Shown here: positions 37,861 to 50,765 of the stretch, piece by piece
Position numbering within the stretch: the stretch's first letter is position 1
How the letters are laid out: each line of letters begins with the position of its first letter
Source of the DNA: Acholoe squamosa
Lineage: Eukaryota > Annelida > Polychaeta > Phyllodocida > Polynoidae
Assembly: GCA_949317995.1 (NCBI GenBank)
Contig: OX439037.1
Coordinates: 20,944,324 to 21,008,323 of the forward strand
Direction of reading: 5' to 3'
DNA length: 64,000 bases
Translations under genes and position numbers: made by a program
The notes under the pieces: generated by a model
The model's database searches: none
What the model saw: only the letters and a program-made list of their open reading frames with translations
Told to the model about the DNA's origin: nothing

Positions 37861-39623
37861 ATGTGAACCGACTATGACTGCTGCAATTTTCACTCCTTAT
37901 CAGTTGATGGACGTGTCAATACCCTGCCTGCCCCTGATTAATGAGTCTTTATTAATGGGTATACCACCAGCACACACTCAGACATTAGGGATAGGGAGAC
38001 TTTGATTGACAAGGTAATAACCTACTGTTAGGCCATCATGCCAATATCCTAGCCTCGTGATTTGGGCGCTCTATTGGATTTGGGCTGGGATTTAGGGTAC
38101 AGGGTATCCTGTATGGCATTATAGTAGTCCAGGGATTATACGGATTATTCTGTATGATAATCCTTGGGTGATGAAAAGTTACATTTTTTTTTTCATTGTG
38201 GACGTAAAATGAAATGAGGACAGATACAGAGATTGGGCATGTGCATCAATATTACTGCTGTAAGGTGGCTTATTACAGCACGGAGAGTGACAGCCAAATG
38301 ATTATGAATCTGATCCTCACCATTTTAGAAAGGACTATGAGAACGGTGTCTTTCGGGGTGTCGTGGCCATTGAACAAATTTGTGATCGACCCATTAGAAA
38401 CATAATCCAATTTGGAATGAATGTTCCAGCATTCATTTTAGGTCTTTTGTAGGCTGAATAGGCAAGCGGAAACAATGGCCTGGGACAGGGCCAGACGCTT
38501 TGCTTTTTGCATGACCGTTCACCAATTAGCCGAAGAATCTTTCATTGTTGTGATTTGCACATACTATGCAGGTTATTTTTAAGGGTTAAATGCGAGCTCA
38601 ATAACCAGTTCACCCTATGTTTTGATACACGAAATGAAAACAAAAAGAAACCAATAAAGTGGTAGCTCATTCTGTGTTTAGAATAAAGATCACCCTTTGT
38701 AATGACATCGGGTGGTGTTGGAATTGATTCAGAGAGCAGACTGGGGTTATGCTTTCATTGTAGAGTGATTGTAAAATTATTTAACTCTAACACACCCCCT
38801 GAATAATAATTAAATCCAGACGGGAAAAATATCAACCTCAGAGAGCAAATCAATACAGATGTGCAACTACTGCTCTATATAGTGCATATTTGGATGGTAT
38901 TTCATAGCATGCTACGACTATAGATATCAGTAGAACGTTGGCTAAAATAACTCATCCTATATATGGCCGAGTAGGCCTCTACAAAGGACACATACATCAC
39001 TTGTTTAGAAAGAGATTCAATTATAACGAGGGAAACACACTGAATTGTCCGAGTAGGCCTAACCAGGTATTATGGTTGAACTCAATGCATCGAAAGGTTT
39101 ACTCTTTCACCAAACAGAAATGCACAACCAGCTAGTAAATTGCTGCAATGGTATAAAGATATTTTATTTTCCACTCAATTACAAAAAAATGACAAGCTAT
39201 TTCATATCAATTAACTTAACTTATTCTGAAAAAAAAGCAAATTACGATATCCACCATAAAACATCCATAGAGCAGAGTAAAGCTCTTCACTAGCTGTTAA
39301 CCCAAATTATACCAAAGCCAGAGTTGACATAAGAGGAGTGAAATTTTGTACATAATGTCCTGTATGCCTAAATATGCACCATTTCAAATTTTGTGGTGAT
39401 CGGATAATGATGTCCAGTGATATATTAGGTTTTCAATACTGATCTACATGTAGGTCATTAGGAGAATCCACTGTGTGGAACTGCATAGGCCATAGGCATC
39501 ATCTTATAGTGAACTGTGTATATTCAAGGTCAAGCCTTATGACCTTAACCTTGAGCAAGGTCACCAATATTACATTCAACTATGACGGTCATAAAGCGTT
39601 ACTGAATATCACAATTTGATGAA
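37861..39623. other. Unassigned stretch
   Basis: No gene or element is recognised. Confidence 0.4.
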
Positions 39624-39894
39624 CCTACACTGAGAAAATATTCTTACTCACTTGAGTCTGTATACAGACTCAGGCAATGTCGCCAAAATAAGTATGATTT
39701 GACACTCAGCCTGAGCCTAGGGTGATACTCAGACAGATCCTGAGGCTGGTGCAGGCTGAGCCTGGGGCGATACTCTGGCTCTGCCTGAGTATCATCCACA
39801 GGGTCAGGCTGAGTCTCAAATCATACTCATTTTGGCGACATTGCCTGAGTCTGGATACAGACTCAAGTGAGTAAGAATATTTTCTCAGTGTAGG
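39624..39894. mobile_element. Foldback MITE with CCTACACTGAG ends
   Basis: The arms of about 94 bp are inverted copies with about four mismatches, beginning CCTACACTGAGAAAATATTC and ending in the reverse complement. Internal phrases CTGAGCCT/AGGCTCAG add symmetry. The high arm identity suggests a recent copy. Non-coding. Confidence 0.9.
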
Positions 39895-40974
39895 CTAAGC
39901 TATAATGGAAATATAAAGTGATAACATTCTAATTCATATCTATAAAGAACTACATGCCTATGCATAGGAAACCAGACCCCCTATCTTCCTAATGACCTAC
40001 ATGTAGGTAACTTTTGACCAGTAGGCCTTATCTTAGAAAGTAATGTCTCGATAAAAACCACATTTTGCATGCATAAATGTGTATAATAGTTTTCCAAATC
40101 AAATAACCTTTGAATACCAGGCACCAAGTTATCTGATAAAATGACCAGATTCATTTGTTTAATATGCCTTTTGCCTATTTTCAGATTTTGTAGTATTTTT
40201 GTTGCCATGGCAACCATACAAAAACTGGTTGGCAACATTTTTTTAGAGTTATATGGAATCTTTAAGGGGCAAACGTTAAAATGTAATTGAAATATATAAT
40301 GCATCTTATTTTCTCAAGAGGAGTGGGGTATGTCCTTTATGGTACTGTAATTGACCTACATTTAAGTGGTTGGTATAATCTGGGTTAAATATGGCTCTGT
40401 GCATACAATCATATAGGACTTCATATGAAAGATGATTATCATAATCCATTATTAACGGAGCTATCCAGATTTTGTCTTTCCCATACTCATATTACTTCAA
40501 GTTTATTTTGTTTTGGGAGTGCTTCTCATGTAAACTACAAGAAGTAAGAAAATCCCAACACTCATCCCAACGGTGTTGTAAGAAAGCACAAGGAGAAAAA
40601 GTACTTTGAATTATTTGCCAAACAACCAAGAATCCTTTCGTCAGGATGAAAAACCTTGAAGCACTTAAGCACGAGCACCCTGACACACAGATTCAGTTAA
40701 CACGTAATGTCTGTTGGATGTGCCACTGTCCTTTCTGTGTCGTCCCCTTTGAGTTCTTTCTTTTTCTTTCATTCTAGAAGCTTCTAGAAAAGATACATGG
40801 TAACATTTTCAACTTTAGGTCATGCTCATAACTATTGTTTTGCATGAGCTCGAGGCTGTCTTTAGTGGCAATGCGATAGATCTACTCTCCTGTGGAAACT
40901 TTGCAGGCAGGTCAGCCCAGTCGCCGCCACATCCGCATAGCCGCTTTGTAGGAAAAAGTTTAATTATTCTACCA
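39895..40974. other. Unassigned stretch with an X-box-like palindrome
   Basis: GTTGCCATGGCAACC lies at 40201-40215. No gene is recognised. Confidence 0.4.
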
Positions 40975-41412
40975 TCACAGTGCAGAAGGTACTAGGGTAA
41001 TAGGCAGTTACCTAATCCAACATAAAGGGTTATATACAAACAAGTGTGAACATTTTCCATCGGTCTATACTGTTAATAAATAATTATGCTTCATATTAAT
41101 ATTGCAGAATGTTAGCTAGGGCATGGATACTCCTAATGATGTTACCCTAGTACTTAACTGTAACCAAACCGAATTACCTTAGTAGTGACAAGTCTAAAAC
41201 CTCTCTACACTACTGCTCTATAGACAATGTCAGCCTACAGTTATTAATTCAGATGATTGTGCATGTTGCACACCACATCTAAACAACTTGGCATTACTCA
41301 AATCAGTAGAGATACTGTGTACTCTTCCCTTTCAGTTCACTATACTACATATAGGATTTGTCATGTTGGATGGGGTAACTGGCAAGTTACCCTAGTACCT
41401 TCCACACTGTGA
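40975..41412. mobile_element. MITE with TCACAGTG ends
   Basis: Left TCACAGTGCAGAAGGTACTAGGGTAA (first 20 of 26 bases: TCACAGTGCAGAAGGTACTA) is mirrored at 41387-41412. The arms extend to a CCAACAT / ATGTTGG pair. A third copy of the GTTACCCTAGTAC phrase lies inside near 41149. Non-coding. Confidence 0.75.
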
Positions 41413-43417
41413 CCATAGACCCAGACTTATTGTTTACACCCCTACTCTGAGATGGTTCTTTGATTTGTAGCTGAGTATAATATAATCGTCGTGTATGAGT
41501 CTTGGTGTTTGAGGTACTACTGTACATTTATTTCCTATAACAAGGAAATGCATTGTCGATAGCTGTTTGGTAGAAAACACTATGCATCCAATATCAATAT
41601 CGATGTCATTAAACCCTCCCTAAATGCTAACTTATATATGCTCATACTAGTTTGTTGGTGACGTGGCGCCACCTGGGAGTAGTTGATAAATAGCAAAGCT
41701 CCTGGCGAGTCTCTGAGCAGCAGCGAGCAACTCAATGCCATGTCTGTTGGCGGGAGGCTGCTGCACAGGGGGCGCTGCGGTAAGATGACAGGTTGGAGCA
41801 TTCACCTGTACTGACCAGGGCCTGCTCATAGACACCCAAATAGAGTGATGAGCAGCTCATTGCACTGGACACTCCAGGTGTATGTGTCTGGCCGGGTGCT
41901 GAGTAGCTCAAGGAGGGAGGAATTGCTCAGAGACTGGAGACTAATTCTTAAAGGTTAGTAGTTGGACCGGCAGGCAGACAGAGTCTCAGGCACCTCGCCT
42001 CACCACCAGACACCACCTGATTATACCCCACTGCACCGCAGGGCACCCGTCATTACCACCAGCGCCGCCAGCCCGTGTGAGCAGATTGCAGACCGGCCTG
42101 AGCTATAGACGGGCTGCTCACTCATCCAGTTAACCATCCATTCATTTGCTCTCCCAGTATCCTGGCCTCAGTGCAAGGACGGAATACTTCCCCTCCTGTA
42201 CCTATTGTGTGCAGGAGGCGGTGACGGGTTACGCTGGTCACCAGAGAGACCTTATGCTGGCCGCTGGAGGTTAGCCGGGTACCAGTGACTTCTGGGTGAG
42301 CTACTCTTAGACTTGGTAAATCGCTCCTAGAATTGCTGAGCTGCTCGGTAATCGTTTTGAACAAACAACAAAACTGCCTACAAGCCGCCGCTCGACCTGG
42401 CCTAAAACCGAAACAAGAACTTTAAGCAGGCTCTTCATTAATGAAAATGGAGTGGAAACAATTTCAGAGTGGGACCTTATCTTGAGAGGTTTAAGTTTTT
42501 CTATTTCATAATCTTGAGTTTCCCGAGAACCTGGGCCAAGGAAATTGTGTTTGTCTTGACTGAAGAGGTTTTGGTTGAAGAAAGGGTACCACGAAAGCAA
42601 GCACGTAATTGGTAAAGTGGGAGCTGTCAGTGAACATGAAATGCTTGAGGTCTCTTGGGTGGTCCTACTCCTATAAGATATAACACATACATGTGGATTG
42701 AGCCGACGTCCACTCACTGAACACACCATCGATCCCACAATAGTAAACCAATAATCGTCACTGATTGAAGCACTCTGATTGCAGTCCCTTCTGGTACGTG
42801 TATAGACTACAGTGTAAGGAACTTCCAGGACACTGTCACCAGCAGCACGGGGAGTCATTGTCTGGTATAGAGCTATACTCGAAGGAGGCGTTTATCAATG
42901 AGCAGCTCCTTAGACCTACAACTGCCTGCCTCCATCTGCCATCATAGTGTTGTGTCTGGCTGCAGGTGGGACCGTGCCACGGCTACCATCATCACCACCT
43001 CCCGCCAGCCTCAGGACCATCACACGTGCCATACTCACTGCAGCAGCAACCAAGGGGAACCAGCACAAAATGGGATATCACACTTAGCAATATACTCATG
43101 ATATGCTCATAGATTCATTGGGAAACCCATGGCGAGCTGCTCATTAGTATTTGACTGTTTGGATACTAGAAGTCTTGTTATGTGAGTGGTGAATGCTGCA
43201 GAGGTTGCTTGCTGCCATCAATGGGTGAGCTGCTCTCCTACCTGTACCTCCCCTGCCACCCTCCATGTCCCATTCACCCCCTACTGCCCACTGCCACAAT
43301 GCCATTACCAGCCCATTGACACACTCCTAAACCCTGAGTTTCACTACAACATTATAAATTTAGCAGCTCAAGGCAATTTCGTCTTCACATCTTAAACACA
43401 TTGGATATTTACCTACG
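41413..43417. other. GC-richer stretch upstream of a candidate first exon
   Basis: From about 41650 the base composition rises in GC and CpG against the neighbours. The 9 bp motif GAGCWGCTC occurs exactly at 41850, 42338, 42900, 43134 and 43227. It could be a promoter and 5' leader region, but no TATA box or splice pair settles that. A minus-strand open frame of 183 codons (42307-42858) has no recognised domain. Confidence 0.35.
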
Positions 43418-43577
43418 ATGATGCCTACAGCACCAGGAGGAAGAGGAAGACTTGGCAGGAGGTCCCCCCGCTGGAGTGGTGGCGGCTGGGTGAGACGGCT
43501 TCCCGGCTGCTGCTCCACCTTCGGCCCGAGCACCTGGACAGTGCTCGGGCTGATCATGCTGGCCTCGTCCCCGACCG
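43418..43577 (+). CDS. Candidate first coding exon with signal-peptide-like end
   Basis: From ATG ATG at 43418 the frame stays open for 53 codons plus one base, up to a consensus donor (ACCG|GTGAGT, 43578). The peptide is Arg/Gly/Trp-rich at first, then ends in a hydrophobic run, TWTVLGLIMLASSPTG, like a long signal peptide or signal anchor. A phase 1 intron right after such a segment is common in secreted and membrane proteins. Composition is far GC-richer than the surrounding repeats. No downstream exon could be assigned in the window, so the protein is unknown. A chance frame in GC-rich DNA is the alternative. Confidence 0.4.
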
Positions 43578-44770
43578 GTGAGTAACTCCTATATGTTTTA
43601 TGATATAGGGTGTGTGTTGGATTTTGCATATTAGCCGCCATACCAATTCAGGATATGATTCACCCCGAATTATTTCTTTTTTTTTTACTTTGAACACCAA
43701 GAGTTAGTTCCTAATATTCAATCCATACTCACGGCTATGATATTTTGAAAGTAGGCAGATACATAAACATGAGTATTATGATTAGTATTGCACAAGATCA
43801 TGAAGCAATTGATGCCAACTTAAATAAAGATGATGGTAATGAAAATTATATAGATGTAACAATACCAAGGAACTACTTCAGCGGGCTATTCAGCATTATA
43901 GCAAGAACCTGGACTTTTTCAGTGAGGTATGAATAGTGTTAGGCATATTGAAAAGAGAGTGCAAAACAGAGGACACTTAGAGACTGGAGCATTTTTCATT
44001 GACGGACGCTTATATAGAGACATCTTACAACCTATACAACCTGCTGACAATATGTATCCTATTAAAAGTACCTTGGGAGAGTGCCCTGCGGCATATTGTC
44101 AGCATTAAAAGGTCAGTCATGTACTCCTGGGCAAAATAAAATAAAACAAACGCTGATGCCAGTAAAGAATACAAAATTCCTCCTCGTGAAACAAAACAAT
44201 GGATTTGCATAATGTTAATAGCACTTGGAAACAATTGCCAAATGGAGAGACATGGAGATTGCTGAAAGCACGACACATCAGCAGCAGACGGCTCTATTCA
44301 GACAGAAAGTGTGTAAACGTCTAGACAGCCCTTAATACCATTTTGGAACACAAGGCTGCAATCACATCATATCTGAAGGAACTCTATAGTATGGCTTGTA
44401 TTGACATAGAGGAGATATTAGTAAAGTTTTCTAAATACAAAACGTATTTTATGGTAACCGTATTAGCTATTATAGAGGATCTGAGATATGAGGAGATGAA
44501 TAATGGACGTGTTTTGAGATATGAATAGACCAACCTATGCATTAATATTCTCTAATGCATTCAGACTCTTATACTCAATATCAATGCCACATCAGAATAC
44601 TAAACTATGATATCAAAACACTATTCATTACCTCGAACGCCACAAAGGATAAACTGCATGGTAAAAGCTAATGGGGGTGCCCTATGTGCCTATAGAATTG
44701 CCTTGTATTATTAAGCCATCAATCATCCCTGTGGTTGTGAATGTAGTGAGTGGTACACCATGTAGCCCAG
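43578..44770. other. Unassigned stretch, possibly intron
   Basis: It follows the candidate splice donor. A small hairpin GCTGACAATATG / CATATTGTCAGC lies at about 44041-44104. No exon is recognised. Confidence 0.35.
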
Positions 44771-45290
44771 GAGGGTGTTGCTCCTATAGTAAAAGGAAGA
44801 GCTGGCTAAAAATGTCCTCGTTTCCAGTCCTTTCTTTTCATGTAGCTATAACTTGTCCCTTTTGTTGCTCACAAGTGGTCATTCAAGTATGGTGCTAAAA
44901 AAGGGGGATTTGAGTAGGTACGTAGTCAGGAGAAGTCAGTCAGTATAATATACTATAGAGTGTGTGACATGAGTAGGTACCTGATAGTGCAGCTCTCTCT
45001 GTTTAAAACAAGGCAGGTGACTTTTTTCAGACTAATGTGGTGAGTGCAAGTTGAATGGTGAAGCAGAGCGTGACTTTTTTTTAAAAGAGGGTACCTACTG
45101 ACAGCTCTTTTTACCATAGGAGCAACACACTCCCAAACAGGTACTTACTCAAGTCCACCTTTTTAGCACCATACTTGAATGACCACTTGTGAGCAACAAA
45201 AGGGACAAGTTATAGCTACATGAAAAGAAAGGACTGGAAACGAGGGCATTTTTAGCCAGCTCTTCCTTTTACTATAGGAGCAACACCCTC
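44771..45290. mobile_element. Foldback element with ~150 bp arms
   Basis: The left arm, from GAGGGTGTTGCTCCTATAG (44771) to about 44925, is the near-exact inverted copy of about 45132-45290, with only a few mismatches seen. A second, shorter inverted copy of GGAGTGTGTTGCTCCTATGG lies at 45110-45135. The loop is about 200 bp. Non-coding. Confidence 0.85.
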
Positions 45291-46274
45291 CCAGGAGAGT
45301 ACATCAGGCAGTATGGGAGGGTATTGTGAGTGGGCACTGCAGTGTGCACGCACTACTTCGTTCGGGTCTGATCTGGCCCAATAATCCCCTCCTGCCAACT
45401 CCATGGTGGATATCCCGATCGGCTTAGTGGTTACAGGGTTGATGGGTATTCTGTTTCTAGGATCTAATACAGTAGATGCTACTGCCTGTATCTTAATAGA
45501 TAAGGGTACTAACAATACATGTAGGTATACCAGCACAGCCCACTGGTTCTTATCTGTAACTATCTTTATAGTGATATGCAGCGCCTAGATGAGATGTAGA
45601 CCAATTAATTATTACCAGCAATATCAGGTGGGAGGCATTTATGTTTTGAGGTAATTAGCTTTAAACATTTCAAAAGCCGATGGGACCAAAAGATACATTT
45701 ATAATTACTGATAAAATCAACAGCAGCTCATGGTATATTCCAACCTGTGGGATCTTTTATGAAATTATAGGCAATGAGAAATGGTCTTTTGGTTGGCCAA
45801 ACGACCAAGCAAATCTCAGCAGTTTGATATTGGCCTTCTTCTGACAGGAAAGGAACATGGGGTCGTTGTGTTCTGAGGAGACTGGATTCTGGAAGAGACA
45901 ACCCCTTGCGACAATATAGCTTGGGGGGTTGGAGCCCTTTGTTGTGTTTGGCTGATAATGTGGTCTCCTGACCTGTTCCCTTCCCATCTACCAGACAAGA
46001 CCATACCCTCCTTCCTGACCCTGGTGTCATCTCTGAACCTGACCCTTTAGTTTAACAAGCTGTGTGCAATGTAAAAAAACAGAATGATAACATCCTCACT
46101 GGTAAATGTTTTAGAGCTGTTGAAAGATGAAAAAATCCTGATTTTCTTGTCCCACCTGTTCTATATAACCTATGCGGCCCATGGCACCTATATATATATA
46201 TACTTAGTGAGTGGAACATGAAGTACTGTGAGTGGTCTCTATGCGTGAATTTAAACAGAAGAGTGAAGAATGAA
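45291..46274. other. Unassigned stretch
   Basis: Overlapping minus-strand open frames at 45728-46030 have no recognised domain. A short TA run lies at 46188-46203. Confidence 0.4.
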
Positions 46275-46636
46275 TGAGACAACTTAAGGATGAAAGCACG
46301 TATACAAGACTTTAGGAAGATCCAGTAAAATCCTACTCAGAAAGGTGGATGAAAAAATTACAAAACTGGTAGAAAATGGGGAAATATCAAACAAGATGGC
46401 AGGCACCTTGAAAAACCAAAAACCCCATATATATTTTCTTCTGAAAATACATAAGAGAACTCTTAACCGCCTGGAAGACCAGTGGTATCAGCCAATGGTT
46501 GTCCCACTGAGAAAATCTCAGCATTTGTGGACAACTTTCTGAAACCCATGGTACCCCACATAGAATCCTATGTAAAAGATACAATAGATTGCATCAACAA
46601 AATAGAAATGCTACCGCCCCTGGGACACACAGCCAT

Positions 46637-47771
46637 CCCAGGTAGCAAAGGTGGTGTGGCCCTACTGTGGCCCACACTTTATTTGGTGTGGCTTCCGATG
46701 TGGGCCGCAATGGGCTAACTGATGGGCTGCTGACAGTTTCTGTCCTCAGTGAGGTGCGTGGGCCACACTGGGCTAACCAATATGGGCACAGATCAGTCTC
46801 AGAGTGGGTTTGGGTTCAACATGGGTTTTTGGTTTGGCTGAAAGTGGGCTGCCCCCTTTGATCACATGGCGCCATCTGGTCAAAGTTCATCATTTTTTGG
46901 GTCAATGTGGGTTTTTGGTGTGGCTGAAAGTGGGCTGTCCACTTTGATCAGGTGGCGCCATCTGGGATAGATATTATAGAAACTCTATTTTTTTCCTCAT
47001 TTTCAAAAATTTTGAACCCTGAAAATGCGCTGCTAGCCTCCAGGTGCTAGCCCCTACCCTTGGCCTCCATAGTTGGAAGGAGACTAAACATACTGTATTA
47101 CTCTCCCCATCATCATAATACAGTAGAACCATCAATTCAAACCTAGTTGGCCAAGGCATGTCAACCAGACCTAGTCCGGTAACATGCTAGCCTTCAAGTT
47201 CATAGTGCCTCCCAATGGGTTGCATACTTCAATATAAAATGATTACCACAGGAATGGTGTAGTCATATTAAAAACTGCTGACATCACCTAACTTTGCACA
47301 TTTCAAATGTATTTTGCAGGTAGATCCAAACTCTGAGAAAATTTGTGTACTGCTATGATTTATATGATTCATTAGCCTATTTCTGTTATATCATACTAAA
47401 GAAAATCAATACTGGCATGGGGGGGAAAGCTGTACATCAGACATAGTGGGGTCATCTAGTGTCAACATTTAGAACTCCCAGCTCAGTATGCCTTGTGCAA
47501 ACCCATCCTATGGGGAATTATCTTTGGAACTGATCTATACCTGATTCGGGGTGCGCACTTTGAAACCAATCTGTGCCCAAAGTGTTTGCCCATTTTGAAG
47601 CTGCTCTGAGCCCAAATCAGTTAGCCTTATGTGGCCCACAACTTGCTGAGGACAAAAACTGTTGGGAGCCCAACAGTCTTAGTTCAGTTTGCCCTATTAG
47701 GGTTATGCCCGCTTTGAACCAGCTTATCTGAGCTAAAACTGAATTGGCCCTAAGCGGGCTTGCTACATGGG
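46637..47771. mobile_element. CCCAGGTAGCAA-ended DNA element inside the Penelope copy
   Basis: Left end CCCAGGTAGCAA and right end TTGCTACATGGG are inverted repeats with one mismatch. AT flanks both sides (46635-46636, 47772-47773), and removing the unit restores the expected reading of the Penelope domain at that point. Inside are GGCCCACA/TGTGGGCC phrases and a ~66 bp tandem duplication ending GGCGCCATCTGG (46866, 46953). No transposase is seen. Confidence 0.75.
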
Positions 47772-48413
47772 ATAGTAGGTTCTTTGGATGTCACATCCCT
47801 ATATATACCAATATCCCCAACGAAGAGGGATTGGCTATCATAGAGGATAGACTAAAACAATACGGGGCCCAGAATTAATGCCAAAATAATTTCACAGGAG
47901 ACACTACCTCCAAGTGAAGGGAACAGCTATGGGCACTAGACTAGCACCCTCATATGCAAACCTATATATGGAAGCCATAGAGGAGGCTGTCTTGGTCAGC
48001 CACCCTCTAAAACCAAAGATATGGTTACGATACATAGATTACATCTTCTTTATATGGTAACATGGGGAGGAAAATCTGAAAATTTGGGTAAACCACCTGA
48101 ACACCTTCCATGAATACATAGAACATTCCACAAGCAAGTCAGTTTCTTGGACACTCTGGTCAAAACATGTCCGAAAACTGGAACACTGTACACAGACCTG
48201 TACAGAAAAACTACAGATGTCAACAACTATTTGAATTATTTATAAGTCAGCTCACTCAATTTCCACCAGGAAGAGCCTTCCCTATTCACAGCTTCTGAGA
48301 CTGCTCAGAATATGTAAAAAAGAGGAGGACTTCAAGAAGCACAGCCAAGCCAAAATGAAATAATTTGAGGAAAAGGGTCACCCAAGGCAAATAATAGAGG
48401 AGGCCCTAAAAAG

Positions 48414-49019
48414 GTGCTGGAAAAATCGAGGGAAGAAACCTTGAAACCCAAAAAGAAAAAGGAAAATAATCTAGACACTAGCTATGTAATCAGCTCACAC
48501 AAGCCAGGAAACAATATAATCAATGAGGCAGTCTCAAGCAACTGGGATTACCTGGGCAATCCAAAACAAACAAAGTTCCTGCAAAGAGTGGGACTGATTA
48601 AAAGTAAAAAAAGACCAAAACACATGAGAGACTACTTGGTAAAGGCGGCAATCTACTATCCAATTTCAGATGATGAGGAGGAGGGACTACCTCCCAAAGA
48701 TCCTCCCATAAAGTCAAAAACAATCTGTAAGAGACCATCATGTGAGAAATGTTCAAAACTGGATAGAAGTGGACACATTCACTCAAAAACAACAGGCAAA
48801 AGATTCCCAGCTAAATGGAACATCATATGTGAAAGTACTAATCTCATATATTGTCTACAGTGCACCAGGTGTGATGCACAATATGTGAGCAAAACAGCAA
48901 GCCCCCTGAGGGAGAGACCGGGAGAACACCTCAATTGCATAGCAAAAGATGAGGGAGACACAGATGTCCCGTCCCCTGGAACTTCAACCAGAAAGGACAA
49001 ACAAAGGAGACAGATGTGA
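48414..49019 (+). pseudogene. GIY-YIG endonuclease end of the Penelope-like element
   Basis: The open stretch carries the cysteine-rich lead (CKRPSCEKCSKLDRSGHIHS) and the GIY-YIG-type core as NLIYCLQCTRCDAQYVSKT followed by LRERPGEHL. The usual YVGKT has become YVSKT. These are the parts that nick target DNA in this family. The piece has no own start and is the 3' portion of a broken gene; the C-terminal NTKDGKYD and stop follow in another frame at about 49165. Confidence 0.7.
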
Positions 49020-49165
49020 AGATGTATGAGGTAGAATACATCAGTAGACATCCAAATAGTGAAGAAGGTAAAATACTACTAGCTCTAGCAGAATTTCATT
49101 GGATAGAAACACTCGGGAGCCACTCCCCTTGGGAAATGAACACTAAGGACGGCAAATATGACTAA

Positions 49166-50299
49166 ATATATTGGTATGGTCCTCGTTCACAAAACCAGCA
49201 AAAAAACCTGATATACAGTATATGAAGCCAGTCAGGACCCCTCAGTGAGCCTCTAGCGTGTCCAAGAAGTCTCATATTAAAAGATGTTATTAGATACACA
49301 ACCACGAGAGCACACTCGCCACACAGGGAGTTAGGACATACTCCTTTTAAACCTTTAGATAATATTAATATAATAAGGGGAATGGACATACCCCCTTTAA
49401 ATCTTTATAATTCAACCCACATATATATTTTTTTTGCTAAACAGCAGCATGCATTCAGACCACCACACCTATGGTGGAAGTGTACTCTCACCCAAGACCC
49501 AGATAGGTCAGTGATGGCTCCTGTGCACACACAGTGGCAGCCGCTAGCTCGAGGCACCCAGGTTGCCAGGCAATGTTGAATGTAGGCCAGATAGAAAAAG
49601 TCTATCCCTCTGCAGCTTGAGGAACTACAATGACATAGCTTTCTTGGGTAAATAATCCCAAGCTAGAGGTTACTTTTGTGGTTGTGGGAAGACAGGGAAG
49701 ACATTCACCAAACCTTTTTTCCTTTTCCCCTGCGCATTAGATTTTGACCTGGAGACTGAACTACAAATTAAACTCTAAAAGTTCAAATGGGTCAATAGAC
49801 TCTAATACCCATAGAATATTCTCTGTTAATTAGGTTATTATGGCATTTATAGTATTCTGTCGAAATGACATTGTTTGAGGTGGTATGTAATGCTCCTATT
49901 CAGACTACATGGTGCCTTGGACTGCCTGCACACGCAGAGCTCACACTGAGATGTACTTCGAAGATCATTTACAACATGAATGCATATGGTAGAAATAGAA
50001 CACATAGTTATAACTGTTTCATGCGCTTATTCATTGCCTTTAATTCAAGACCATAATCTCAGTAATGGGTAGTAAAATTTTGAGAAGTATGTAAGTAATA
50101 CACTGTCTGAAATCTAAGGAATGCTGCGCTCTGGACACAGCTCGGACGGCCCTATGTAACACTATAAATGACCATCTAAATTATTTACCTTTTACCAATG
50201 GAGTTTTATACCAGCACTCTCGGCTAAGTGGTGGGCCTTAAGGAGAACTAATCAAGAGCATTGAAAGTGCTAGGCTTCTTGATTCAACTGGCAAGCCAG
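49166..50299. other. Unassigned stretch
   Basis: No gene or element is recognised. Confidence 0.4.
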
Positions 50300-50475
50300 A
50301 TTAGCCAGGCTGAGAGAGAGAGACAGTGACAGAGACAGAGAGACATAGAGAGACACAGAGAAAGGCAGTGACAGACAAGCAGAGAGAGACAGACAGAGAG
50401 AGGCAGACAGACAGACACACAGATATGGGAGAGGAGGCAGAACTAGATAGACAAACCGAGAAACAGAGGCAGAGG
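50300..50475. repeat. Low-complexity GAGACAGA tract
   Basis: Purine-rich repeats of AGAGACAGACAG type with irregular interruptions. Confidence 0.85.
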
Positions 50476-50516
50476 GTTAACTAGACCATATTATATCATT
50501 TAGTGGCATGGACTGG

Positions 50517-50558
50517 AAAAGGGGGTCTTAGAACCCTCTGCACTAAGACCCCTTTTCG
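50517..50558. repeat. Short perfect hairpin
   Basis: AAAAGGGGGTCTTAG pairs with CTAAGACCCCTTTT across an 11 bp loop. A similar hairpin lies near 26690-26728 in the minisatellite. Confidence 0.7.
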
Positions 50559-50572
50559 CAGATCGTGTCTTA

Positions 50573-50765
<193 letters not shown>

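Larger units (their letters stand above)
46275..49165 (+). mobile_element. Penelope-like retroelement, degenerate and split
   Basis: Penelope-like elements copy through a reverse transcriptase fused to a GIY-YIG endonuclease. Seen here in order: a lead-in with ENGEISNKMAGTLKNQKP, the FLLKIHKR motif, NGCPTEKISAFVDNFLKPM, LPPLGHTAI, then after the insertion GSLDVTS and YTNIPNEEGLAIIE, KGTAMGTRLAPSYANLYME, and a C-terminal endonuclease domain. Several frame breaks are present, and the 5' part is missing, so it is inactive. No terminal repeats were found. Confidence 0.8.

Noticed and set aside
42307-42858. Minus-strand open frame of 183 codons
   Set aside because: No domain, no signal, no splice context; plausible by chance in a GC-richer stretch.
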